From contig JADLSH010000270.1 in NCBI GenBank assembly GCA_016169945.1, forward strand, positions 62,001 to 126,000: 64,000 nt of DNA, given 5' to 3'. Positions within the stretch are counted from its first letter, which is position 1. Each line of letters begins with the position of its first letter. Both the position numbers and the translations under genes were made by a program. Below are positions 20,553 through 30,859 of this stretch, piece after piece. This DNA is from Trachythela sp. YZ-2020. Taxonomy: Eukaryota; Cnidaria; Anthozoa; Malacalcyonacea; Clavulariidae. Below the pieces are notes generated by a model. The model saw nothing but the letters and a program-made list of their open reading frames with translations, made no database searches and was not told the DNA's origin.

Positions 20553-21450
20553 TATATACTCTGTCTCAGTGATGAAGCTAGACATAGCAACTGGTTGTGC
20601 TATAGATGCATTTGCAAATTGTTGATTCTTTAATTATTGAAACCTTCAGAAATGCATTGTCTTTAGGCTATTTTAATGCATGCTTATTTGAATAGTAAGA
20701 GCAGATTCCATGGCTTCACTCCAGACAATTTGAGTAATCAAAGGGAGAGTAGGAGACTACCTAGACATTATGTGCAGGTAATGCCATAAGCTAGCTATCT
20801 CTGTTGGATGAGAAAAACCTCTGGTCGCAATAGGGACTTACAAAAATAACAATTATTAGAATTTTTGTATTTTTATGCGGTGAGAAGATTTGATACAGTA
20901 TGTAGTTAACTAATTCAAGGTTATGGCGGTTGACTGTTATGTAAAACTACCTGAAAATACAATAAGACGTTCAACGTTTCGAGCGAAGGCCCTTCGTCTG
21001 GAAGTTAGTAGAAGCCCAGATGAAGGGCCTTCGCTCGAAATGTTGAACTTCTTATTGTATTTTTCAGGTAGTATTACACAACAGTCAACCGCCGTATTTG
21101 CTATACTCTACCCACACTGGCACCGCACAATCGAGATAATTCTAGGTTAACCGATTAATGTCCAATGCATTTTAAAATAGTGTATTAATTTTTATTCTCC
21201 TAAGATTCTATTGTGGCCAGATGTTTTGCTTAATCCAAGAGAGCTAGCTTATAGCACTACATAATGTCCAGGCAGTCTCCCAGTCTTTAGGTAGTTTTAC
21301 ACAACAGTCAACTGCTGAGTATCCCACTCTCCTTATAATAACTCAAATAAAGGTTTCAATTATTTAAAAAATATATTTGCATAGCATGGCTAGTTGCTAA
21401 TGTCTAGCTTCACCACTGAGACAAAGTATATAATCTAGCTTGCTTTCTGC
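20553..21450. repeat. Outer imperfect inverted repeat (about 0.9 kb) around a foldback element
   Basis: The left arm (about 20553-20850) matches the right arm (about 21190-21450) in reverse complement. Matched blocks are CTCAGTGATGAAGCTAGACA / TGTCTAGCTTCACCACTGAG, TAATTATTGAAACCTT / AAGGTTTCAATTATT and GACATTATGTGCAGG...AAGCTAGCTA / its inverse. The right arm also contains a short foldback-family fragment at about 21283-21318. Divergence and indels show it is old. Confidence 0.6.
20925..21093. mobile_element. 169-bp foldback MITE
   Basis: Near-perfect hairpin starting GGCGGTTGACTGTTATG and ending ACAACAGTCAACCGCC. The arms carry GAGCGAAGGCCCTTCGTCTG and its inverse around a centre of AAGTTAGTAGAAGCC. 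Related pieces occur at about 18280, 21283-21318 and 30390-30498. It has no coding content; the two overlapping short frames are palindromic shadows. Confidence 0.75.
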
Positions 21451-21619
21451 AGGACATTTGATGTTTGGCAAGTGTTATTTACTGCGGGACATCTAATGTT
21501 GTGCAAGTACTCTGACCTCATACTTCATATTCTATGTTGGATGTGTAATCGTATTCTAGTTGAGTAGTTGTGTTCTACACCAATATCTACATTGACACTC
21601 ACAATATTTTTTTCCATAG

Positions 21620-21783
21620 CCCTCGTCAACAATGGAGAGTATGGTCCGGAACGAAATGGTCCAGTTTTGTGTACTGTGCACTGGGTACCCGGAGGATGTA
21701 GACCAGTTAATGATTATTGGGGAGAACCAAGTGTTTGTTGAATGCCCTGGTACTGATGTGATCAACGCTGGTCGAGTCAACTG
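21620..21783 (+). CDS. Putative coding exon of an unrecognised gene
   Basis: A pyrimidine-rich acceptor (TTTTTTTCCATAG) precedes CCCTCGTCAACAATGGAG. ATG is at 21632 in a favourable context. The frame reads MESMVRNEMVQFCVLCTGYP and goes on through ENQVFVECPGTDVINAG before a possible donor at 21784 (CTG|GTACCT; an alternative is at 21769). Codon composition is richer in G+C than the flanks. The frame then runs into T-rich sequence, as expected of an intron. A first non-coding exon ending at 18801 would fit. I do not recognise the family, and exon status rests on splice-site appearance. Confidence 0.35.
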
Positions 21784-21888
21784 GTACCTTTTTTTTACTC
21801 CATTTTTTTGGAGTAAAATTAACTCCTTGAAATTAACAGTGTATACAATCATATAGCCATCAAGATACATGTATTTCAAAATATGGGG

Positions 21889-21896
21889 TAAATGGG
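21889..21896. repeat. 8-bp target duplication TAAATGGG, left copy
   Basis: Matches 22418-22425 exactly and borders the hAT-like MITE. Confidence 0.85.
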
Positions 21897-22417
21897 TAGG
21901 GGTGCACCGGATAGTACTTTTTACTATCCGGCCGGATACCGGATATGCCGGATAGTTTAAAAATATCCGGCCTGGATATCCGGCCGGATGCCTGATATTT
22001 TGATTATTTTCTTATTCAAGACTCGGGCCTCCTTTTCAGGTTGAATAAGGGTGTGCATCAATGCAGGCAATGATGCCCGAATGATGAACAATGCACTACT
22101 TCATGTTAGGACTATATAGAGGTTCATATATAATATATGCTGTTTGTCATGAAGTATTGAAGTATCAATATAGTGACCGCTGGCCAACATTTTTGGCTTT
22201 GCTATAATAGAAATACTGCAACAGTAAACCAATTCATATAATATTGTTCTTTTGTTTGTTGTATTGATGTCCAACTGTTTTCATTTCATAGCATATTTAT
22301 TGATATTTTTTTCCGTTTTTAAGTTGAAACAAAATTAATACCCCAAAATTAATATAGTCGGATTATCTCATTATCCGGCCGGATATCCGGCCGGATATGA
22401 TATCCGGTGCACCCCTA
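21897..22417. mobile_element. hAT-like MITE with ATCCGG subterminal repeats
   Basis: The 521-bp unit starts TAGGGGTGCACCGGATA and ends ATCCGGTGCACCCCTA, with exact 8-bp duplications TAAATGGG on both sides. Both ends are packed with ATCCGGCCGGAT motifs, as expected of transposase-binding subterminal repeats. There is no transposase ORF. TIR style and 8-bp duplication are hallmarks of the hAT superfamily. Confidence 0.88.
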
Positions 22418-22425
22418 TAAATGGG
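22418..22425. repeat. 8-bp target duplication TAAATGGG, right copy
   Basis: Exact partner of 21889-21896. Confidence 0.85.
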
Positions 22426-22686
22426 TATTGACATACTTATAAATCAGGTCTTCATCATTGAGACTACCATCAACTTGCAAAGTACAATATAACTCATTAG
22501 TTTATGTTTATGCAAGAATGTGATTTTTTAGTTTCGACATTACTATTGGTTGTTTGGATGTGATAAAATCCCATTCTAGCAGAAACCTGGACAATAATAT
22601 AGATACTGAGTTATAATGTACTTCATGGAGTTTCCAAACCATATATGAGGAGCTCTATTAGCTGCGATGGCAATTACTGGTCATGC

Positions 22687-22792
22687 AATCAAATGCTAGT
22701 AAACCTGCATCGAGTTTAAGGCAATAGATTAAATTTTGTAATCAAATGCTAGTAAACCTGCATCGAGTTTAAGGCAATAGATTAAGTTTTGT
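22687..22792. repeat. 53-bp tandem duplication
   Basis: Two adjacent units starting AATCAAATGCTAGTAAACCT at 22687 and 22740 differ at one base (TTAAATTT versus TTAAGTTT). This is a simple recent tandem duplication in non-coding DNA. A short TA microsatellite follows at about 22889-22904. Confidence 0.85.
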
Positions 22793-23084
22793 AAGTTTTG
22801 AATAACACAAATAATTTAAAATTTGCATTGCATAGCATGCATGCATGCTAGTTTGCCATTGTTAGTTTTGCCACTGTTAACTTGCATGTATATATATATA
22901 TATGTGTGTAAACTAAGATTAATGTCAAACTTATAAATATATATTTTTTAACTTTTAAATTGTTGTGTAACTCACTATTATATTTTATCTTCACCAATTT
23001 TAGTTCCTATTAACAAAGTCAATTTAGCTTTATTTGAAGTTACGAACAGAATAACCTCAACAAGCTAAATTGGCCTTTGAAGCT

Positions 23085-23401
23085 GGGACTGTTTGGCCCC
23101 ATCAAGAAGGCTGTAAATTTGGCCCCCGTTTGGGGTCAAAACAGCCCCACTAAAAGGGGCCGTTTTAGGGTCAAAATTTTGGCCCCATTGTTTGGGCCAA
23201 AACAGCCCCACTAAAATTGGCCCTTTTAATGGGCTGTTTGGTACCTAATGGGGCTGTTTTGGCCCTTTTAATGGGGCTGTTTTGGCCCCATCAAGGGCTG
23301 TAATTTTGGCCCCCAATTTGGGGCCAAAACTGCCCCACTAAAAGGGGCCGTCTCAGGGTCAAAATTTTGGCCCATTTTCGGGGCCAAAATGGCCCCGAAA
23401 A
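23085..23401. repeat. GGCCCC-rich tandem repeat, inverted relative of 17508-17843
   Basis: Two ~188-bp units begin TTGGCCCCATCAAG at about 23093 and 23281. Both read through CAAAACAGCCCCACTAAAAG-type blocks. The right end GGCCCCGAAAAAATTACTGT, followed by GTAG, is the reverse complement of the edge at 17491-17514 (CTACACAGTAA, T run, GGGGCC). The two clusters therefore share one border in opposite orientation. Confidence 0.7.
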
Positions 23402-24200
23402 AATTACTGTGTAGGTCTATCAAGGAATCGAGCAAAGAAAGCGACGAACAGGCGTTGCGAAATGCGAACACACCAAATATGGATCGAAATTCCAAATATG
23501 GATCGTATTTGCAGTGTCTTTATTGTTGACCCATCGGTTGAGCCATCGGTACACTCAATTGCTAACACGCCGATGACATAGCGGCTACTGGTTCCCAGTA
23601 GACGCAAAAATGAATATTTTCATAAAAATTCTTTAAAATAATCAGGATTAACAAAAAATAACATTGTAAGTTTTTAATACTTTTTCCCGCATAATGCCTG
23701 TAAAATTCGAAAGTTTAAAAATAAGTTTGCAAATTAGTATAATTTATGTTCATCACTACTTTTTCTATGCAACACAACATTATTACTATACAGAAATAAC
23801 ACCGAGGAATCAATTTTACCACTGACAAACTGAATTTTTCAACATTATTGATAAACCTGGTATACTTTGGTTACACCACTGGTATTCTGTAATTATTTTA
23901 GTGTTTACCTTTCACTAAATTAAGTTAGCAATATCAGTACAGTATCATCACACAACATGACACACCAAATTCTGGTACAATTTGATAAACCGTTGCTTAT
24001 TTATCTCCGCACTGGTATGCTGTGGTACATTAGAGTTTGTTCCACAGAATGTTCAATTAAAAAAAATATTGAAGTCTATGAAATCTAGCCCAAAAACCCC
24101 CAGGAAGAAAAAATATATCGATAAACTATACTAAAAAATATTAAGAAGCCACATTATATATATTTGACAAAAGATATGGAACATGTAAATTTTTGAGGTA
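23402..24200. other. Intergenic DNA, no gene supported
   Basis: A 67-codon minus-strand frame at 23404-23607 has somewhat balanced composition but no motif or splice context that would support it. The rest is AT-rich and non-coding. Confidence 0.35.
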
Positions 24201-24214
24201 TTCTGTGGTACATA

Positions 24215-24985
24215 CACCTGTAGGTGATTATTTGGAAAAAAAATAAAAAATGCACATTTCTGCCACATTTTAATTGAATATTTACGATAAAAGCAGCTTT
24301 AAAACGTTTTAGGTGAGCATCGCGTATTATTATAATTTTAGCGGGCATTGTGGCGTATTTTGCGAGCTAAAATGAACAAAACAGCGGGCTAAAATATATT
24401 TTAGCAAACTGAATTTAAATGAGCTCGAGAAGCGACAGAAACTAGCATTATTCATTGTTTACGTTTTTATCCGGCTCCCGGCTGGTGCTCTTTTTACACT
24501 TTTAACGACAAAATGCATGGCTGAAAAACTAAACGAAGAAAAATTTGTTGATCTTCACAGCTAATTAGCAAGAATCCATTCCAAAAAGACGACAAGACAA
24601 AGTCTGTAGCGCCAGAAACAATTAGTATAATTGTACACTTGCAATGACGAAGTAAATCTAAGTTTGTTTTTATGGTGCAATGCATGAAACTAGCATTATT
24701 CAGCTAAGCTCAGGCAATTACACCAAACTAAATCAGTTCATATATTGTGCATGTCCTGTAAAATTATAATAATAGTAATACAGTTGACGTTCTTGTGCAT
24801 AAATATGTTTTTGGCCCTCGTCAGAACTCATTTTAATCGGCCTCGTTACGCTCGGGCTAAAATCAATCTGACTCAGGCCAAAAACATATTTATGTCCGCG
24901 AACATCAACTATATTGTTATATTAATCCGAGGTAGCGCAACCAATCAGCGTTGAGAATTTTCAATAATCACCTATGTATTTTTAC
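24215..24985. repeat. Dispersed repeat copy interrupted by a 590-bp insertion
   Basis: The flanks (GTGATTATTTGGAAAAAAAA... to GCGTATTA, and TTAATCCGAGGTAGCGCAA...) match the uninterrupted copy at about 4130-4290. The insertion is flanked by TATTA at 24325-24329 and 24920-24924. Deleting it with one duplicate restores CGCGTATTAATCCG exactly as in the intact copy. Confidence 0.8.
24330..24919. mobile_element. 590-bp insertion with 5-bp duplication TATTA
   Basis: Bounded precisely by comparison with the empty-site copy. The interior contains TAGCGGGCATTGTGGCGTAT near the left end, two GAAACTAGCATTATTCA copies (about 24437 and 24684), and an inverted pair GCATAAATATGTTTTTGGCC / GGCCAAAAACATATTTATGT at about 24797-24897. 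No obvious TIR at the ends and no ORF were found. Superfamily unknown. Confidence 0.65.
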
Positions 24986-27440
24986 TAAAAATCCATATTG
25001 TTTTCGCTGCAAAGTGATGACCGGAAGTAGATTTGCGCCGATTGAAATTGGTTTTATTTTTGTATTCTATAGAAGCTCTATCCAGTCTACTGTTAGACCA
25101 GTGGTTGTGACGTACATACAAAAATTGACGCCGTAACGTTGCAGGCACAACCAGAAGGGGTCTATTATCTGGATCACTAATGTCATGATAATACAAACAA
25201 CTGTCATTGAAATTGTACTGATATCCTCTAAATTTTAAATGCTTCTCAGAAAATTGTTCAAAACTAAGTTCAGAGAGATACTCGATGTTTGGAAGTAACT
25301 CGGGACAGGAACGCTGCTCGTCTTTGAATTCCAACAGCGAAGGTTGCAGGGCAATTAATTCATATGGGGCTAACTCGTTTTGGTCCTCTCTTGTTCAGTC
25401 TCTGAAGCCAGAACTTGAGAGTTTTGACGTGACGAAAAATTCAAAAACAACAGCGAGACTTGACTCGAGAACGACTAAGGTTTTGACATTTATCAAATAT
25501 TCGACCTCACTTGAGCTAATAGGCGCATTGCCCAACGAAGCTAAACGACTCTTTTGCGGGCTTACAGCTTGGAGCCACTGAAGATTGGCATGATCCGTTC
25601 GAATAAGAAATTTGCGTTCCCAAAGAGAGCGACGAGTCTCGCAATCCGCAATTACAACTAACAGTTTCTGTTCACGGGTTGTCCATTTGGACTCTTGGGC
25701 TTGAAGAGCTCGACTAGCCTAACGCACAGGATATTACGTTCTTTGTTCTCAGGTCAAACTTGTGATAGCACGACGCCAAGGCCTTTAGACGACACATTGG
25801 TCTGGATAATAAAGTCACGTTCCCAGTTGGGAGGATGAAGAAGAACCTTGTCCGAGCATAATGCCTGTTTTTAACGGAGCAAATTCCTTCTGTTCCTGGT
25901 CTTCCCAATGAAAAACACTTTGGTTCTTCAGTAGTTTGCGGAGGTTAAAAGAAAACGCTGCGAAATGTGGAATGTGTACGTTCGCTGTAATATCCTGCAA
26001 GTCCAAGAAACTTCTGCACGTCTGATATGCAAGTTGGTTGAGGGAAAGAGGAAAAAGCTTGTATTTTACCTTTATCCTGTGTACGATCGTCTTCGGAGAT
26101 TACGTAGCCGAAAAATTCCTGGCTATGACTGGCAAAACTGCAGTTTGAAGGCTTAAGCGAAATATCTACTTTATCGCATCGTTCCAAAACAGGTTCGAGG
26201 TGAGTAAGGTGATCGCTCCCCTTGGTGCTTAATATATCACCAACGTGATATATTGTGTTACGGGTGATTGATCTTGCCGCTGGGCCTTTTTTAAGAAATC
26301 GTTATAATTATTATAATCCCTATTGGGGATGTATTAAACTCACAATCCTTTATTTGTGTTCAACAATTCCACATGTGGCTTCTAAATGATTGTTACCAAA
26401 CAAAACATGCCAAGGTAACTTAGGTACAACCAACATGATATGCACTGAAGATTTCCCAGGGCCCCAGGTAATAGGAACATCTTGAAGGGCAGTCCTTTGT
26501 AAAACAGCATCTTCATTAGCAACATTAATTGCAACTGGTTAGGCAAGCTTAGTCATTTTCAGGTCTGGATGCATTTGTTGGACACTTTGGGCATGGTTCA
26601 AACTACAAAGTGACACTGAGCAACAGCTATCAAGAGGCAGGGAAAGTTCAATGCCAGGTGATTTGACTTTCGACCTCATTATATACTTCTTGCTCAAGTC
26701 GGGAATTTCAACAGAATCAGTAGCAACAGATGGCATGCAAAACAGGGCATAATCAGAGGATGATATCTTGTTGGCGGCTGGCTGGGTGGTGGGTTGGGCT
26801 GTGGGTGGTGGGGTAGGGGTTTTGGGTTTTGGGAGCACAGTTTCCAATTTAGAACAAAGATTATCAAATTGAGCCTGAAACTTACTTGATATCTTTTCGT
26901 ATATTTTGTGCAGGTGTCTTGTCAAATTTGTGTAACAGTTGTTTACATCCTTTCTTTTTGCAAGCCAGACGCACATGTTAAATATGAAACTTGCAACTAT
27001 TATCGGGAAGTAAACTGTGTGGTGTAGCTCGTTGATTCCACTGGTGGCACACTTCGGTTTGACTGGTATTGTTTCCATGGAATTTTGGTTTGTGTTCTTG
27101 GTTTATCCTAGGATTGTACAAAGTTTGGCAGTTCTTCTTGATATGACCAGGTTGATTACAGTTGTAACAGCGTTTTTAGCTTGAGACTATCAAGAAAACG
27201 GTCTAGTTGCTTGTCTTGCTTACCTGTGTAGCGAGATAAAACCACTTCAGGCAACCTCAAAATGTCACGATTGCTTGCACTTAGAGAATTTGAGGCTAAA
27301 TCTGCGACATTTTCGTTAGTGCTTCGATATGTTGGCGATTTCCTTCATGGGCGTCTTGTTGACTTGATAGGTGGGATTTCACAACGTCAGCTAGTATTTT
27401 AACGATGCCTGTGAATTCCTCGACTGTCGCCATAAGTCAT
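24986..27440 (-). pseudogene. Decayed Ty3/gypsy-like gag-pol remnant
   Basis: Read on the minus strand from about 27440: a Gag start (MATVEEFTGIVKIL), a CCHC knuckle CYNCNQPGHIKKNC at about 27118-27165, a protease-like segment IELSLPLDSCCSVSL (about 26600-26660), an RT thumb/RNase H border with FLGLAGYY (about 26000), an RNase H start broken by a frameshift (about 25780-25830), and an integrase N-terminal stretch RPLLVVPATLRRQFL (about 25130-25180). The RT fingers and palm, including the catalytic box, are missing: only about 350 bp at 26190-26530 separate protease from thumb. Stops and frameshifts occur throughout, and no LTRs were identified. The element is not functional. Confidence 0.75.
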
Positions 27441-27717
27441 AATCCTCTAAAAATCTGTTTAAACGATTTGCATCCTCCACCACTTGTAATAATCAAAGTA
27501 GATAAATATAAAGTTTATTAATATAAATCGAAATATTAACAATACACCAAACAATAAACAAAATAATATAGTTGTGTAACATGGGATTGTATTGAGTATT
27601 CGGGGGGGACTTAAATTGTATGGCTAAAGATAAAACGCTTCCTGCTTGCAAATGGACACATAAATGAACTTTTGAAACTTGAACTACGCTACAAAAGATC
27701 ATATTACATCAGGCCAC
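27441..27717. other. Intergenic DNA between two element remnants
   Basis: No feature seen beyond AT-rich DNA and a seven-base G run at 27602-27608. It may include leftover 5' sequence of the Ty3-like remnant. Confidence 0.3.
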
Positions 27718-27718
27718 G

Positions 27719-28800
27719 CTGTTATTATTATTATTTATTATTATTTAAAGTTCTTTAACAACGGTAGCCTTTCAGCATAAAAACTGATTTTCAAAGGGCC
27801 GTTCAATTAGATAAATACATGGATAAAAATAACATAAACAAGTAAATGTACTCAATGTGCATACTAACTCTTATGTGTTATACAAGTGGACAAATGCCCG
27901 TTTAACTAAATATTTTAAGTTTAAAAAGTATTCAAGCGTACAAACTCTATATTACACAAATAATCAGAATTATATATTTATAAAATAATCGCAAGACCTC
28001 CCACAGATCCACAAAACGTCACCTCAAATTGGGTTTGGTAAATTTCGGAAGTAGCTATTAAGTAAATGTTTAAAGCTATTCCTGGACAGTTGTGCCTGCC
28101 TGCCAGTAATATCATTTGGCAAGTTGTTCCATGCGGAAGCTCCTCGATATGAAAAGCTCTTTTTCATGAGTTCAGTATTTGGCTTATCCAGTGAAGTTTA
28201 CAGTCGTTACTCCTAAGATGGTATGCATTGTTGTGGTTAATGACAAACATTTTTGATATTTGTTCCGGTATAGTTACCCTCGCAGTGCTCTAAACGTCAT
28301 ATTGATGTCACGTTTTTTGTACATGTTTTCAATAGGTTCCCATCCTAGCTTTTCAAAAATTTCTCTTGATCTTATTTCGTAATTCGAACCAGTTATTGCC
28401 CTAGCTGCTCGTTTTTGCATTTTACAGAGTTTATCAATATCAGCACGACTACCATCATTCCACACAGTTGAACAGTACGCAAAATGTGGTAATACCAGTC
28501 CATTAAACATATTAATGAGAGTGTTTTGAGAGACATATGGTCTTGCTCTTTTTAACAGTGCTATAGATTTGGAAATTGTTTTACATTGAGCGTCATTATG
28601 TTCTTTCCATTTTAGTTCTTCGTTAAGAGTGATCCGTAAGACTTTTTTGTTTGTCACCTGTCTTATAGTGTCATTGCTAATTAGAATGTGTGGATCTTCG
28701 GAGTATTGTTTTCATTTCCTTTTTGAGGCTATTAGCATAAATTCAGTTTTATCAGTATTTAGTGTCAGTCTATTAGGCTGTGACGCTATCAAAGCTGAAC
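27719..28800 (-). pseudogene. 5'-truncated LINE fragment (RT C-terminus plus 3' tail)
   Basis: The minus strand encodes TLNTDKTEFMLIASKRK, a break, then an intact 127-codon stretch (28274-28657) with LNEELKWKEHNDAQCK, VLPHFAYCSTVW and KLCKMQKRAARAITG. This is the C-terminal part of a CR1-group RT. It ends with an ATT-rich microsatellite tail (27719-27745 on the plus strand). The 3' untranslated part (CTTTCAGCATAAAAACTG...) is related to the tails of the fragments at 46519-47757 and 54320-55755, so these are one family. Confidence 0.8.
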
Positions 28801-29313
28801 TTCGACAATTTGATTCAGTCTATATAAATATGTCTAGTAATATCTTAGGCGATACATAGAATAAACAAAATTCTATAAACAAAGGCGAGCTTATTACTTT
28901 ATAAATACGCTTTAGACCGACCGCGGAAATATGCTAATTTCACTAATAATCATAAATACATTCATCAACAATCGTCATTACTGATACTGCCTATTGCACA
29001 AATGCACAGCTATAAGTATTTTATAATAATAAACATACTTTGAAAACTAGAACAAGAAAGTGAATCAATCATAATCGAATTTCCATACCTTATTATTAGA
29101 TAGTGCGGTGATTTTGGTTACTACCGTTTCAACTAACTATGTGGCCATTCAAGACATCTATATATATTTGCTGCTTCGCTGCATTCAATAGCGCGTCGTG
29201 ATAAAAGTATCGATTTGCTTCATCATTTGTCTATTTCGTACGTGCACTAAAATTGTCTCGTATAAAATAAACAAAACTTACTGACTTAATCAAAATGGAA
29301 CCTTCACACTTAA
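28801..29313. other. Intergenic DNA, nothing recognised
   Basis: AT-rich sequence without supported ORFs or repeats. Confidence 0.3.
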
Positions 29314-29896
29314 GGAGGCTCCCTACAGTTTAATTCTGTAGCACGAAAATGTTCTCTGAGGTCCATTATTTGCTCATTTTACAAGGTATGGTCACGAGAC
29401 TTGGCCATCAGATTGCCACAATATTGCGGATTACGAAGAACAAAAAATGTTTTTAAATATTTACGTCGCCATGGTAACAACGCGATTTAGAGATGTTCCT
29501 CAGAAAATTCCTCAGAGCCGCATTTTTTTAAATCTCAGAAAAAGGTTTTTCTACAATAAAAAAAATTCCTCGGAGCCGAATTTTTTTTATTGTAGAAAAA
29601 CCTTTTTCTGCATATTTCAATACTTTGTACTTTGGGTTCTCGTGTGCAAAAAATAAAAAGGTTTTACCCAAGGAAAATCCAAAAAATTAAGAAAGAAGAT
29701 AAAAATACGACAATCTCTAAATCGCGTTGTTACCATGGCAATGTAAATATTTAAAAACATTTTTTGTTCTTCGTAATCAACAATATTGTGGCAATCTGAT
29801 GACCAAATCTCGTGACCATACCTTGCAAAATGAGCAAATAATGGACCTTAGAGAACATTTTCGTGCTACAGAATTACTAAACTGTAGGGAGCCTCC
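29314..29896. mobile_element. 583-bp palindromic element
   Basis: Starts GGAGGCTCCCTACAG and ends CTGTAGGGAGCCTCC. The arms match nearly throughout, for example GTTACCATGGCAATGTAAAT on the right against the ATTTACGTCGCCATGGTAAC stretch on the left. The centre holds AAAAAGGTTTTTCTACAATA and its inverse. No clear target duplication is visible. Short ORFs in both arms are mirror images. Confidence 0.75.
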
Positions 29897-30386
29897 TAGG
29901 TTGCTCCATTAACAATTTCTCTAAAATTTGACAATTTCTTTTTCAACATATGTACATGGTTTAAACTTCCATACAATTATAGCATATTAAAGGCTTGTTA
30001 CAATTAAAAATAAAGTTTAAAAAATATGGCGTTTCTATAATGACTATGACGAAAATAATGTTACCAAAAATGGCGACAATATTGTAGTTTTGTCAAATTT
30101 TTTTTAAATGATTTCGGTGATCACCATTTTTTAAATGATAAATCATGCAAATTTAAAAAATTCTGTAGATCCAGATCTTTGGAATTAAATTTCAGCTTTT
30201 TTGAGAGTTTCAGTCTACAGATTTTTTAATTTTCTCTTCGTGAACGCTACAAATGCATATCTATTTATGTACAAATTTTCAGGGTGCCTTACCGAACTCG
30301 TTTAGGAGATAATTTATGCTACTATGGTAATTTCTTGCTCGGCCAAGCTGGATTTTTTCTTCGGTCAATGATTTTACTTGTGCGTA
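29897..30386. other. Intergenic DNA, nothing recognised
   Basis: AT-rich; no supported gene. Confidence 0.3.
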
Positions 30387-30498
30387 CAAAATTTCGAGCG
30401 AAGACCTTTCTACTAACTTCCAGACGAACGGCCTTCGCTCGAAACGTCGAAGTTCTTATTGTATTTTTCAGGTAGTTTTACACAACAGTCAACCGCCG
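30387..30498. repeat. Partial foldback-family copy
   Basis: Carries AAATTTCGAGCGAAGACC, a shortened centre and the complete right arm (GGCCTTCGCTCGAAACGTCG... to ACAACAGTCAACCGCC) of the element at 20925-21093. The left arm beyond the tip is missing. Confidence 0.7.
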
Positions 30499-30859
30499 AA
30501 TATTTACTTGTTTTAATTAATATAGCTTTTGTGTTTTGTAAGTGCAGCGGCTAGAAATGGAAACATTTTTACCATTTACACACTAACAAATAATGGGAAA
30601 TTCCAAGAAAACAGAAAGAACTATCTGAAATCATCGTTTTAACGCATTGTTTGACTTAAGATATGCATGACATGTACGAATATTTTTGTTTTTTACGTAA
30701 ATACAGTTTTTGACTTCTTTGTCTAAATTGTTTTCATGTTGTTGTCGCCATTAAAAGTTGTTCAATAAAAGCGAGAAATGATGTTTCACTAAAGCCTTTT
30801 GTTACTGACTAACCTTACTCTTCTACATGCAAAAACATATCCGAAGATCCAAGATATAT

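Noticed and set aside
23404..23607. 67-codon minus-strand frame as a host exon
   Set aside because: No domain, no clear splice borders, and overlap with the edge of the GGCCCC repeats.
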